From Archangium lipolyticum (GTDB lineage Bacteria > Myxococcota > Myxococcia > Myxococcales > Myxococcaceae), in the NCBI RefSeq assembly GCF_024623785.1, contig NZ_JANKBZ010000014.1:62001-126000 (forward strand): DNA of 64,000 nucleotides. The letters run 5' to 3'. Positions 45,301 through 53,455 of this stretch are shown one piece after another. Position 1 is the first letter of the stretch. Each line of letters starts with the position of its first letter. The position numbers and the translations under genes are program-made. The notes under the pieces are model-generated. The model was not told the origin of the DNA. It searched no databases and was given only the letters and a program-made list of their open reading frames with translations.

Positions 45301-46591
45301 CCCCACGGGTGGCAACACCTCCACCCAGCCGGCCTGGACCATCGGCACCAACCCCGGCCCCACCGAGGGCGCCAAGACGGTGCTCGTGACGCCCACCGGC
45401 CCCAGCCTCGGCGTCGTGTTCGCGCTGGACATCACCGATCCGTCCCATCCGTCCTACCCGCAGCCCATGTGGGAGTTCGACATGGCCAACGACGCCGTGT
45501 CGATGAGCGGTGTGAGCGATGCCCCCACCTCCGTCACGTCGATGACCGTGGAGGACGCCTTCGCCGACATGAACGCCGACCTGGTGCCGGATACGCGCGG
45601 CTCGCGTCACTCCACGCCCATCGTGCGCATGGACTTCGGGGCGCAGGGCGGCCGCAAGTGGGTGGCCGTGGTGGGCACCGACTACGTGCCCAACGCCGGC
45701 ACCGCTGGCGCCCTGTACCTGCTGGACATGAAGACGGGCCTGCCGGTCCAGGTCACGGGCTCCAAGGCCGCCTCCCGGCTGGCCGGCGTGGTTCCCCTGG
45801 CGGACGGCGAGGGCGTGGGCGGTGAGCCCGCGGCGGTGGATGCCAACGAGGACGGCTCGTATGACCTCATCTACGCCGCCACGACGGGCGGCAAGCTCTT
45901 CCGCATCAGCACCACCCAGGTGGACCCCGAGCGCGGTCTGGGCAAGACGTTCAGGGTGTGCGAGCTGGCGGACGTGAAGCAGCGGCTGAGCACGGAAGGC
46001 CGCTCGGACGCGCAACACCAGGGCGTCTACTCGAGCATCTCGGTGCGCCTGCAGGCCGGCGCCACCGGCAAGGTGGTGCGCGTGTACCTGGGCACCGCCA
46101 ACAACCCGGACATCTCCGACGAGCCGGCCGACCTGGCGAACCCCCGGCCGCACGGCTACGTGCTCGCCTACGAGGACGCCAACCCCACGGCCAACAACTG
46201 CGCCAACGCCACCCACCTGTGGACCCAGCAGCTGGGCGAGGGCCAGCTCGTCTGGGGTGGTGTGGCCATCGCCGGTGACAGCGTGTACACCACCACCGCG
46301 GTGGGCAAGGCGGCCAACGCCTGCGAGCTCAGCCCGACGGACAGCGGCAGCTTCTACGCCTTCGCCAGCAACACCGGCGTGGCGATGCCCAACTCCGGGA
46401 CGCCGCTGGGGGGCCATGGCCTGTCCACCCCGGTGGTACACGACGAGCACCTGATCATGCTCACCGCGGATGGAAAAGTGATGGTCAAGGGCGACCCCGC
46501 CAGGTGGAACAACCAGACCGCGACGACCAACTCCGGGCCGGTGCGCATCCGCGTCTGGGACGCGAGCGCGAGCGGGCGCCTGCAGCCGTGA
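42374..46591 (+). CDS. pilY1: PilY1 pilus tip adhesin/priming protein
   Basis: 1405 aa. Signal MHAPRKTLMVALLCASAATAQ. The N-terminal half holds a variable region with an EF-hand-like loop DSDNNGIADFHED (Asp135 onward), then a DUF4114-type block FRWVLGFEDLSGGGDRDFNDVSFMIH (about 485-510). The C-terminal ~500 residues are the PilC/PilY1 beta-propeller: STVAYVGTTQGYLHGVQAGALRM, VLVTPTGPSLGVVFALDITDPSHP, and the calcium loop D1156ANEDGSYD1164 followed by LIYAATTGGKLFRI. PilY1 sits at the pilus tip with the minor pilins, primes extension and mediates adhesion; calcium at the C-terminal loop is needed in known homologues. Third gene of the operon, 1 bp after tfcP. Confidence 0.93.
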   Translation: MHAPRKTLMVALLCASAATAQTGGPSGNGGLVALCHDTTGQDRQPDFSPSAGFDWTSVSLTNDNPPAIRLNTNLEVLNTEHIYFPFTQQVSVSYLYESAGNSAALGYFYYKDLITRGYINTNGTPKDSSDDKLADSDNNGIADFHEDLYSLSMTRDYIGGTNRRCPSRTFTFNGKTFYEPELALRECNTGTFITQTLKDARPGQTSRNISVHLVGQAPSANRSGSQFSDQGLYPTIPNLLEPIDDKNKRVSADSTEKGRGIGHLIFLHSDDDTDTSTYNNMTPVGDSSGQFNGIPDYNASAYDQDGRPLVTPPDNQLNEERDRTVNLGEIKGDEEIVFYMVSWGNPNHAPGGGSPQVYPCLSFDPAPGGACKLHLVSPTVVFFSKTLLNMDQNALAPTTARDAAGNNISVVAKRDIGCAYGAGTCNQTGEALEGWLDQATLNRLQTEPAYRNLNMPHEKAYVKADTSGRNVLPHVLVGAPSTDKFRWVLGFEDLSGGGDRDFNDVSFMIHKSNGGVVRSAVVSGDLSPSISQDYTITEVTFRAVDEPYYSSTNPALCRTRPAEDRPRITYQVALDCKVCTANCSTTNPTLSVNDNPTWTDVPLDEPPANGAQRDSTATIRDFLQRSLTGSQLCWRSIMRSKDDTCQPTIRNINVSYKAMKAGDYGRAAVSTVANTVLYGAYETPGRTWFENGVTQPSTRVVDGRLDLAERGHLYLKELYKPEIPTATTGRLLWDGGRKLGEVVSSEEPTGWRKLITMRPNNTRAELKDVLLDNNGGEAFSSTNCGAANGGRWVCDLDGSGGTPGAEDRALLRNWLYGWERRNGTASTNQKRTWPMGGIQLSTPAIIGGGSTPPWWTRVTGTEQAKFTSNFMADARVSQRSTVAYVGTTQGYLHGVQAGALRMKDDPCTPERDARGHFEGCNDSRNYGTARELFAYLPRKLLPNYVESYLRQGNGKRALVDASPSVADVDLGFGSYNPTGGNTSTQPAWTIGTNPGPTEGAKTVLVTPTGPSLGVVFALDITDPSHPSYPQPMWEFDMANDAVSMSGVSDAPTSVTSMTVEDAFADMNADLVPDTRGSRHSTPIVRMDFGAQGGRKWVAVVGTDYVPNAGTAGALYLLDMKTGLPVQVTGSKAASRLAGVVPLADGEGVGGEPAAVDANEDGSYDLIYAATTGGKLFRISTTQVDPERGLGKTFRVCELADVKQRLSTEGRSDAQHQGVYSSISVRLQAGATGKVVRVYLGTANNPDISDEPADLANPRPHGYVLAYEDANPTANNCANATHLWTQQLGEGQLVWGGVAIAGDSVYTTTAVGKAANACELSPTDSGSFYAFASNTGVAMPNSGTPLGGHGLSTPVVHDEHLIMLTADGKVMVKGDPARWNNQTATTNSGPVRIRVWDASASGRLQP

Positions 46592-46602
46592 GGACTCGAG
46601 CC

Positions 46603-47127
46603 ATGAAGCACCACCACTGGAAACCCCGTGGGGTCTCCCTCCTGGAGTCCATGGTGACAGCGGTGGTGCTCATCCTGGGCATCGGCATGGTGGCTGGGAC
46701 GGTGATCGCCGTCACCAAGCTCAACCGCCGCAACCTCGCCCAGGCGCAGGCGTACACCATCGCCGAGTGGTGGTTGGAGCGCGTCACACGCATCGGGTGT
46801 GACGCGGTGGCCAACCCGAACCAGCCTTGTGGGGCCATCGCGGCGTTGGATCACAAGGAAGAGACCGTCTACTGGAGCGCCAGCGGCGCGCCCACCTTGC
46901 AGGCCCCGGCGGCGGGAGACCCTGAAGTGCGCCGGCCGTACCGGGTGAGCATCGATGTGGATCCGCCGCTGGAGGGCAATGAGCAGGGCGACCCGGTCCT
47001 CAACCGCCAGGTGGCGGGAGTGACCCTGACGCGCACGGTCAACGTGCGCGTGACGGTCGGCTGGCAGGACGAGGGCAGCGGGGAGTCCTTCCAGGCGGTG
47101 GCCCTGCAGACGCGGGTGGGACCATGA
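46603..47127 (+). CDS. pilV: minor pilin PilV
   Basis: 174 aa from the ATG at 46603 (MKHHHWKPRGVSLLESMVTAVV). Prepilin peptidase site G/VSLLES with Glu at +5 of the mature protein, followed by the hydrophobic helix MVTAVVLILGIGMVAGTVIAVTKLNRRNLAQAQAYTIAEW. Length and N-terminus fit PilV. The globular part has a Cys pair (GCDAVANPNQPCG) suitable for a disulfide. Part of the minor-pilin priming complex with PilX, PilW and FimU. Overlaps pilW by 4 bp. Confidence 0.88.
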   Translation: MKHHHWKPRGVSLLESMVTAVVLILGIGMVAGTVIAVTKLNRRNLAQAQAYTIAEWWLERVTRIGCDAVANPNQPCGAIAALDHKEETVYWSASGAPTLQAPAAGDPEVRRPYRVSIDVDPPLEGNEQGDPVLNRQVAGVTLTRTVNVRVTVGWQDEGSGESFQAVALQTRVGP

Positions 47128-48413
47128 AGCAACGGGTGGTTGGAAACGGAGGCTTCTCCCTCCTCGAGGTGATGGTGGCCAGCACCATCTCGCTGATCGT
47201 GCTCGCGGCGGCCCTGTGGAGCGCCGCGGAGCTGCAGCGGCGCGGCACGCTGGAGGAGTCGCTGATGAGCGCGCAGAACGCCATGCGCGCGGTGCGGGAT
47301 CTGGTCGTGGTCGACCTGCAGCGGGCGGGCACCGGGGCGGGAAGCGCGCGCATGGTCTTCGGCAGCCGGCCAACGGGAAACGCCGACGTACGCTATGCCA
47401 TCACCGTCAGCGCACGGGAGCCCTTCGACGGCAGCGGCCTGTTTCCCGAGGACACGTTGTTCGCGCTGCCCTCGGGCCCCTATGCCACGCGGGCCTCGGA
47501 CGCCTTGCAGGTGTGGAGCTGGGACACCGAGGCGCAAGACGCGGCGGGCCAACCCATCCCCATGTTCCCGCTGGACACGTGCCCGACGCCGCCCCCCTCC
47601 CCTGCCCTGTACCGCAGTGGCGACACCCTGTGCATGCTCACCAACCCCACCGTGCTGGTGAACCGGCTGGTGATGGTGGTCAAGCCCGCCACGCGGACCT
47701 CCTGCATCATGCAGGTGCGGGCGGTCAATGAGGTGGCCAGCGCGCCCATCCCCTATTGGCAGGTGACGGTGACGCCGGGCCTGCCGGGCAATCCACCCCC
47801 CGCGGGAGATCTGTGCGCGACCCCCGCGGCGGCCCCGACGGTCGAGTACACCAACTTCTGGCAGCACGACACCGCGGGCGCCTTCGTCATGCCCGTGCGT
47901 GGAGTGTCGTTCCGCATCAACTGGAAGAGCGGCGGCCCGGTGCTCGAGCGCCACGAGCAGACCTCCGACATCACTCCTGGCCTGCCCGCCGCCCCCTGGG
48001 TGGCCCTGTCCCGGGATGTCGAGCAGCTCCGGGCCCGGCTGGGGGTGAAGGACAACCTCGCCGAGCTGGACGCGGATGTCGTCTGGTTCCCCGATGCGTC
48101 CGCCGCGCCCTCACGTCCGGCGATCGATTCCTGTGACGCGACCTGCAACGCGCTGGTGCCCATGCCCAACGGCGCGCTCTGGGTGCCCAGCACGGACGAG
48201 CCCACCGCGAGGGATGCGCTGATGCGCAGGTTGCGCATGGTGGAGCTCTCGGTGACCACTCGCACCTCGCGGGCGGATCCCGCGCTGGCCAGGAAGAGCG
48301 GCACCGACTTCGTCCTGGACGCGGACGGCAACCCCCAGGACGGCTACAAGCGGCGCACCGCCACGGTCGAGGTCATGCCGCGCAACTACTCCTACGCGGG
48401 GGTGATTCCATGA
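47124..48413 (+). CDS. pilW: minor pilin PilW
   Basis: 429 aa. Prepilin site G/FSLLEVMV with Glu at +5, then VASTISLIVLAAALWSAAELQRRGTLEESLMSAQNAMRAVRDLVVVDLQRAGTG, the typical PilW N-terminal block ('R.a...l..DlR.AG'). The globular domain is large, as in PilW, with cysteine pairs (DTCPTPPP/DTLCM; RTSCIM/DLCATP; DSCDATCNA). ATGA overlaps at both ends show close translational coupling with pilV and fimU. Acts in the tip and priming complex of type IVa pili. Confidence 0.9.
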   Translation: MKQRVVGNGGFSLLEVMVASTISLIVLAAALWSAAELQRRGTLEESLMSAQNAMRAVRDLVVVDLQRAGTGAGSARMVFGSRPTGNADVRYAITVSAREPFDGSGLFPEDTLFALPSGPYATRASDALQVWSWDTEAQDAAGQPIPMFPLDTCPTPPPSPALYRSGDTLCMLTNPTVLVNRLVMVVKPATRTSCIMQVRAVNEVASAPIPYWQVTVTPGLPGNPPPAGDLCATPAAAPTVEYTNFWQHDTAGAFVMPVRGVSFRINWKSGGPVLERHEQTSDITPGLPAAPWVALSRDVEQLRARLGVKDNLAELDADVVWFPDASAAPSRPAIDSCDATCNALVPMPNGALWVPSTDEPTARDALMRRLRMVELSVTTRTSRADPALARKSGTDFVLDADGNPQDGYKRRTATVEVMPRNYSYAGVIP

Positions 48414-49036
48414 AGCGGACCCAGAGGGGAACGACCCTGATGGAGATCGCCGTGACGCTCGCGGTGATTGGAGTGATCACCTCGGTCGCCCTGGTGAACA
48501 TGGACGACGTGCGGCTCAAGCAGAGCGAGCGCGATGGGCTCCGGGAGATCTCCATCCTGGCGATCCAGGCCCGCACCTCCGCCCGCAAGGGCCAGTACCC
48601 CGTGCGGCTGGCCGTGCACCCGCGCACGGACCGCCCGGGGCACATCATCCGCTGGGAGCAGCTGGGGTGCACGAACCCGACCGACAAGTGGGGCGTCGAC
48701 TGCCCCTCCGCGGCCTGCCAGTCGAATGCCTGTGGTCAGGGGGGCTGCACCTGTGTCGCGGTGGGCGAGCCGATTCCCGTCCCCGACACGTTGGACATCT
48801 CCGCCCTGGACGGGCTGTGCTGGCTGGCCCGGAGCGCCCAGCCGCGCCAGCGCGGCACGGCGGGTCCACACCCCACGGACTGCGACAAGAACGCGGCACC
48901 GCCCCAGGGGCCCCTCCGCATCAAGGAGCGCGGTGGTGTGGTCCACCACCTGCTCCAGGTCGACGGGCTCACCGGGGCCATGCGGATGATCGACTGCACC
49001 GGGAGCACTCCGGACCCCGCGTGCACGGGGCCCTGA
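48410..49036 (+). CDS. fimU: minor pilin FimU/GspH-like
   Basis: 208 aa. Prepilin leader MKRTQRG and cleavage site G/TTLMEIAVTLAVIGVITSVALVN with Glu at +5, then EISILAIQARTSARKGQYPVRL, the GspH/FimU N-terminal pattern. The globular part contains an unusual Cys-rich insert (DCPSAACQSNACGQGGCTCVAVGEP) and further Cys pairs. Last gene of the operon; ends 3 bp before the convergent glycosyltransferase stop, with no clear terminator. FimU couples the minor-pilin complex to the major pilin. The symbol follows the M. xanthus naming; assignment as FimU rather than PilE rests on operon position and length. Confidence 0.85.
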   Translation: MKRTQRGTTLMEIAVTLAVIGVITSVALVNMDDVRLKQSERDGLREISILAIQARTSARKGQYPVRLAVHPRTDRPGHIIRWEQLGCTNPTDKWGVDCPSAACQSNACGQGGCTCVAVGEPIPVPDTLDISALDGLCWLARSAQPRQRGTAGPHPTDCDKNAAPPQGPLRIKERGGVVHHLLQVDGLTGAMRMIDCTGSTPDPACTGP

Positions 49037-49039
49037 GCG

Positions 49040-50242
49040 CTACAGCCCGCGCCCGGCCTTGAGCATGGCCTCGCCCACGAAGGTGCGGATCTCCTCCACC
49101 TTCGCCTCCCAGCTCTCGTGGCGGATGCGCTCGGCCCGCTCACGGGTGGGGCCGGCGCCCTCCGCGAGGCACTCGTCGATCTTCCGCACGAAGTCCTGGG
49201 TGTCCTTGGCCAGCTTGCACAGGCCCACCTTGCGCACCTCGGGGATGTCCGAGGACACCACGGGCAGGCCCGCCGCCAGGTACTCGCGCACCTTGAGCGG
49301 GTTGGCGTTGAGCGTGAGCTCGTTCACCTTGAAGGGCATGAGCGCCACGTCGAAGGCGCGGCAGTAGCCGGGCAGCTCCGCGTACTGCTTGCGCCCGAGC
49401 AGGTGGATGTTGGGCTCGGACTTGAGCACCGACGGATCCACGTCCGGCGCCACCTTGCCGATGACCACCACCGAGCCCTCGGGGTGCGCCTTCGCCGCCG
49501 CGGCGATGGCCTCCAGATCCACCCAGTCCGCCACCAGCCCGAAGAAGCCGAGGATGGGGCGAGGCAGCTTCGCGATGTCCTCCGGAATCGGCGTGGAGGC
49601 ATCACACGCCTTCACGAAGTGGTTGAAGTCCACGCCGTGGCGCACCAGCACCGTGTTCGGGTTGACGCGCGCCTTGTTCTCCCGCAGCCGCTCGGCCGAG
49701 GTGATGACCAGGTCCGCCCGGCGCATCAGCTTGTCCTCCAGCTCGGCGATGTGCCGGCCGTTGGTGTCGCTGAAGGCGGAGAACTCGTCCACGCAGTGGT
49801 AGACGACGAACTCCTCGCCCAGCCGCCCGGACACCGGCGCCGAGGCCGGCAGGAACGACCAGGAGATGGGCCGCTTGAAGTGCAGCGACCGCATGGCGCG
49901 CAGCACCTGCGCGCGCAGCAGCTCGCGGTTCGCGGTGCGCACCGCCTCCGAGCCGTAGAAGGGAATGGCCAGCGGGGCGAGCACGAAGAGGTTCGGCTCC
50001 ACCTCGCGGATGCCCTCGGTGAACGAGGCCAGCTTCTTCCAGATGCGCTGCAGGTCGTGCGCGTTGGCCTTCGGCGCCCGGTTGCCGATGCTGTTCACCC
50101 AGAGGACACGGTTGTCCCGGGAGAGGATCCGCATGATGTGGACCTTGGACAGCGGGTCCCCATCCCAGTCGTTGGAGAACACCACCAGATCCCTGCCACG
50201 AAGGGCCCGGCGGGCCACCTCCAGTTCCTCACTGCGCCGCAT
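49040..50242 (-). CDS. glycosyltransferase, GT4-like (polysaccharide cluster)
   Basis: 400 aa from the ATG at 50242 (MRRSEELEVARRALRGRDLVV). Two Rossmann domains: N-terminal DLVVFSNDWDGDPLSKVHIMRILSRDNRVLWVNSIG, middle VVYHCVDEFSAFSDT and EDKLMRRADLVITSAERLRENKARVNPNTVLVRHGVDFNHF, C-terminal RPILGFFGLVADWVDLEAIAAAA, and FDVALMPFKVNELTLNANPLKVREYLAAGLPVVSSDIPEV carrying the GT4 ExxxxGxP-type element. Probably adds a sugar to a lipid-linked repeat unit in the cytoplasm. Last gene of the five-gene set; its start lies within the end of the preceding gene (14-bp overlap). Confidence 0.88.
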   Translation of the reverse strand: MRRSEELEVARRALRGRDLVVFSNDWDGDPLSKVHIMRILSRDNRVLWVNSIGNRAPKANAHDLQRIWKKLASFTEGIREVEPNLFVLAPLAIPFYGSEAVRTANRELLRAQVLRAMRSLHFKRPISWSFLPASAPVSGRLGEEFVVYHCVDEFSAFSDTNGRHIAELEDKLMRRADLVITSAERLRENKARVNPNTVLVRHGVDFNHFVKACDASTPIPEDIAKLPRPILGFFGLVADWVDLEAIAAAAKAHPEGSVVVIGKVAPDVDPSVLKSEPNIHLLGRKQYAELPGYCRAFDVALMPFKVNELTLNANPLKVREYLAAGLPVVSSDIPEVRKVGLCKLAKDTQDFVRKIDECLAEGAGPTRERAERIRHESWEAKVEEIRTFVGEAMLKAGRGL

Positions 50243-51290
50243 GAGTCTCGCCTCCTCCCAGCATCGTGGGTTGCGCCAGAGCGCCGTACAGTTCGAACAG
50301 CACCGGACCCGCGTCCGGTGACACCACCTGCGCGGGCCCGTTCGCGAGCGCGCGATGCACCTGGTTCGCCAGGTCCACCGAGTTGTCCGCGCGGAAGGTG
50401 TAGGTCCCGTGTGGCCGCGCGCACACGTCGCTGGCCACGCATGGCACGCCGAGCGCGAGCGCCTCTCGCACGGAGATGGCGTCACCGTCGTGCGTGGTGG
50501 GACGGATGAAGGCATCGCAGCGGGAGATCAGCGCCAGCGCCCGCGAGTGCTCCAGCTCGCCCATGTCCTCGAGGTGCCGCTCGACTCGGCACTCGCGGGC
50601 GTCGCGGAGGAACTCCTCCGAGCGGGTGCCGGGCCCGAAGACGGCGAGCCCCACGCCGGGCAGCTCGTCCGCGAGCACCCTCAACGCGCGGAACATCAGC
50701 TGGCGGCCGTAGACGGGAGAGGGGTGGTGCGCCATGGCCAGCAGGGGCCGGCGGCGGCGCCGTGCCTCCCGGACCTCCAGGGGCTCCACCCCCGGCCGCA
50801 CCTGCGAGCCGCAGAAGGCCGGGTACACCACGAGCTTCTCCTCGGGGATGCCGCAGCGCAGGAGCGCCTCGCGCACGGCCTCGGACACGGCCACCACGCG
50901 CGAGTAGCCGGCCAGGGCCACCCGCGCGAAGGCACGGCGCGAGACGGAGGCGGCCAGGTAGTCCGGCAGCAGCCCCGAGTGCAGCGTGATGACCCGCGGC
51001 GAGCGCGGCGCCCTCACGCCCGCGGTGGCCGCGAGCATCCAGGACTTCGGGTTGTTGCCGCTGGTGTGGACGTGCACCGTCCACCCGTCCCGGAGGAAGC
51101 CCGCGAGCCGTTTGCCGTACTGCGTGGGGGTGCGGACGGGGATGACGTCCGGAGCCGGCCGGCCGCCCTTCCCGATGTCCAGCACCACCGCCTCCACCCC
51201 GCGCTCGCGCAGGTACCCGTGGAGCTGTTGGACGTGGATCGCCACGCCACCGTGCGGTGGCGGATAGTCACCGACGAGGAGCACTCGCAT
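50229..51290 (-). CDS. glycosyltransferase, GT4 family (polysaccharide cluster)
   Basis: 353 aa. N-terminus MRVLLVGDYPPPHGGVAIHVQQLHGYLRERGVEAVVLDIG is a textbook GT4 start with the Gly-Gly loop. Middle part VITLHSGLLPDYL, VVAVSEAVREALLRCGIPEEKLVVYPAF. Donor-domain block FIRPTTHDGDAISVREALALGVPCVASDVCARPHGTYTF carries the ExxxxGxP motif (REALALGVP). It adds a sugar to the growing exopolysaccharide unit. Donor and acceptor unknown. Begins 18 bp after the acyltransferase gene. Confidence 0.9.
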   Translation of the reverse strand: MRVLLVGDYPPPHGGVAIHVQQLHGYLRERGVEAVVLDIGKGGRPAPDVIPVRTPTQYGKRLAGFLRDGWTVHVHTSGNNPKSWMLAATAGVRAPRSPRVITLHSGLLPDYLAASVSRRAFARVALAGYSRVVAVSEAVREALLRCGIPEEKLVVYPAFCGSQVRPGVEPLEVREARRRRRPLLAMAHHPSPVYGRQLMFRALRVLADELPGVGLAVFGPGTRSEEFLRDARECRVERHLEDMGELEHSRALALISRCDAFIRPTTHDGDAISVREALALGVPCVASDVCARPHGTYTFRADNSVDLANQVHRALANGPAQVVSPDAGPVLFELYGALAQPTMLGGGETHAAQ

Positions 51291-51308
51291 GCCCTGATCC
51301 CTTCTGGA

Positions 51309-51839
51309 CTACCGCGCGGCGGACGTCGCCGATGGAGGAACGGACGGGACAGCCTCGGGGCGCCGCACCGGCGGGCGCAGTCCCATCTCGCGCTCGTAGG
51401 CGGCGAGCGGATCCGCGTCCCTGCGGATCTCCCTGGCCGGGATGCCTCCCACCACCGCGCCGGGAGCCACGTCCCGCACCACCACGGCATTGGCGCCAAT
51501 GACGGCGAAGTCCCCGATGTGGATGTTGCCGAGGATCTTGGCGCCCGCGCCAATGCGCACGTAGTCGCCGATGACGGGCAGATCCTTGAGCCCCGAGCGT
51601 CCGCCGATCGTCACCTGGTGGGAGATGAGGCAGTGACGGCCGATCCGGGCGTCCTTGTGGATGACGATGCCCATGCCGCCGTAGCCCAGCTGCGTGCCCT
51701 CGCCGATCTCCGCCTCGGCGGGGATGTACGAGCCATGCAGGAAGTGGATCGTCTTGCGCAGTACGGCCGGCAACACGGGGACGCCCCGCAGGTACAGCTT
51801 GCGAGCCATCCGATACAGCGTCATCGCATCAATGCCCAT
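51309..51839 (-). CDS. hexapeptide-repeat O-acetyltransferase (serine acetyltransferase-like)
   Basis: 176 aa from the ATG at 51839 (MGIDAMTLYRMARKLYLRGVPVLP). A left-handed beta-helix is clear from the hexapeptides: IPAEAEIGEGTQLGYGGMGIVIHKDARIGRHCLISHQVTIGGRSGLKDLPVIGDYVRIGAGAKILGNIHIGDFAVIGANAVVVRDVAPGAVVGGIPAREI, with the catalytic His in ISHQVTIGG and IVIHKDA. The family includes EpsC/serine acetyltransferase and polysaccharide O-acetyltransferases; within a polysaccharide cluster, O-acetylation of the sugar unit is more likely than cysteine synthesis (inference). A disordered Pro-rich C-terminus follows. The 104-bp gap before it (51840-51943) holds nothing recognised. Confidence 0.88.
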   Translation of the reverse strand: MGIDAMTLYRMARKLYLRGVPVLPAVLRKTIHFLHGSYIPAEAEIGEGTQLGYGGMGIVIHKDARIGRHCLISHQVTIGGRSGLKDLPVIGDYVRIGAGAKILGNIHIGDFAVIGANAVVVRDVAPGAVVGGIPAREIRRDADPLAAYEREMGLRPPVRRPEAVPSVPPSATSAAR

Positions 51840-51943
51840 CACGCCACTCCTCCCCAGTTGAACGGAGCCCCAAGCTAGGTACCAGCCCCCCAGGGCGGGA
51901 GTCCCCCCAGACCCGCACCGTCCACCAGTGACAGCTCCGGGGA

Positions 51944-53455
51944 TCAGCCGGCGCGACGAGCACGCAGGCTGGCGAGGACGCTCAGCGGCCGCACCCCCGT
52001 CGCGTACAGGACACCCACATACCCCGCGAGGAACAGCAGGCCGGCCAGCGCGAGCGGCAGGACCCGCCAGAGGAAGCCCTCGGGCAGACCGAGCCAGGCG
52101 TGCTCCGTCCCGGCGCGCAGCAGGAAGACGCCCACCCCGGCGGCCAGGGCCGCGAGGGACGCCTTGCCCAGCTCGCCCCAGGGGATGACGTCCCGGACAC
52201 GCAGCGGGTGCTCCGGAGTGGACAGCGCCGCCGGCACGCGCACCAGCAGTGAGCACTTGCCCACCACCTCGGCCAATGCCCAGGACACGACACCGCCCAT
52301 CATCCCGAAGTGACGCACGCCCAACCACACGAGCGGCACCGTCACCACCGCCTTCAGCAGGTACGAGATGAAGATGGCGCGCGTGTGCCCGCGCGCGCGC
52401 AGCACGCCATCCATGGGAAGGATGGCGAGCACCACGCCCAGCACGCTCACCCGGAAGATGGGGACGGCCGGGAGGAACTTCGCGCCGAAGAGCGCGCCGA
52501 TGAACTCGGGAGCCGCCGCGAAGAGGAACGCGGCGAAGGGCAGGAAGACGAACGCCAGCTTGCCCGCCGCCTCCCGGAAGGCCAGCACGCCCTCCTCCGG
52601 ACGCCCCTGCTTGTCCAGCTCGCCCAGGCGCACCATGAGCACCTCGCTGGTGGGCGTGTAGAGCAGATCCACCACGGGCAGCTGGAAGCACCCCACGCGG
52701 TAGAGGGCATAGAGGGCCGGAGTCACCGCGCCCGCGACCATATAGAGGTGGGCGTTCTGCTGGGGAATGGCGAGCGCCATGGCCGCGCCGAAGGGCGCCG
52801 CGTACACGAGCTGCTCGCGCCACAGCTTCGCGCGCACCAGGGGCCCCGAGGCCCCGCGCGGCACCACCACCCAGGTGGCCACGTAGCGGAGGAAGGCGAA
52901 GCCCGCCACCGCCATCATCATCCCGTACAGGCCCGCGCCCAGCAGGCACGGCACCACCATGACGGCCGCGCGCACGGCGTCGGACACCAGGTACACGAGC
53001 GCCGACTGCTTCGTGCGGCCCTGGCTGGTGAGGGAGATCTCCAGCGGGAAGGAGCCGATCAGGAAGGCGGTATAGGCCGCGAGCGTCCCCCGGTACGGGA
53101 GCAGCCCCGGGTTGCCGAACCTGTCCGCCACGAACCCGAGCAGCCCCCACACCAGCGCCGCGCCCACCAGCCCCGCGCCGGACGTGAAGAGCAGCGCCTG
53201 GCCCAACCAGGGCCGCTTCTCCTCGGTGCGAGGCACGAAGTAGTAGAGGCTCTGCACCACCCCGAAGGGCAGCACGTAGTAGAGCGTCGTGGCGATGAGG
53301 AAGAGCTGGTAGTAGGTGCCGTAGTCCTCGAGGCTCAGCACCCGCGCCAGGACGAGGGGAATGGACAAGGTGAGCCCGGCGGTGAACAGCCGGGCCAGCA
53401 CCAACGGTCCCGCCTTCCCCAGGAAGGAGGAGGCGGGAGCGGACTTCTCGTTCAC
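51944..53455 (-). CDS. Wzx-type polysaccharide flippase (MATE/MVF-like)
   Basis: 503 aa with about 12-14 hydrophobic helices. N-terminal ASSFLGKAGPLVLARLFTAGLTLSIPLVLARVLSLEDYGTYYQLFLIATTLYYVLPFGVVQSLYYFVPR is the Wzx 'polysacc_synt' start (aR.ls.edyG.y). The C-terminal ends in LALAGLLFLAGYVGVLYATGVRPLSVLASLRAR. It moves lipid-linked repeat units across the inner membrane. Overlaps the deacetylase gene by 4 bp (ATGA). A Wzy polymerase and Wzc/Wza are not in the window, so the export system must be encoded elsewhere. Confidence 0.88.
   Translation of the reverse strand: MNEKSAPASSFLGKAGPLVLARLFTAGLTLSIPLVLARVLSLEDYGTYYQLFLIATTLYYVLPFGVVQSLYYFVPRTEEKRPWLGQALLFTSGAGLVGAALVWGLLGFVADRFGNPGLLPYRGTLAAYTAFLIGSFPLEISLTSQGRTKQSALVYLVSDAVRAAVMVVPCLLGAGLYGMMMAVAGFAFLRYVATWVVVPRGASGPLVRAKLWREQLVYAAPFGAAMALAIPQQNAHLYMVAGAVTPALYALYRVGCFQLPVVDLLYTPTSEVLMVRLGELDKQGRPEEGVLAFREAAGKLAFVFLPFAAFLFAAAPEFIGALFGAKFLPAVPIFRVSVLGVVLAILPMDGVLRARGHTRAIFISYLLKAVVTVPLVWLGVRHFGMMGGVVSWALAEVVGKCSLLVRVPAALSTPEHPLRVRDVIPWGELGKASLAALAAGVGVFLLRAGTEHAWLGLPEGFLWRVLPLALAGLLFLAGYVGVLYATGVRPLSVLASLRARRAG

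Noticed and set aside
42287-46450. 1387-aa minus-strand frame opposite pilY1
   Set aside because: Val/Gly/Arg/His-rich antisense shadow; pilY1 has signal peptide, calcium loop and operon context.
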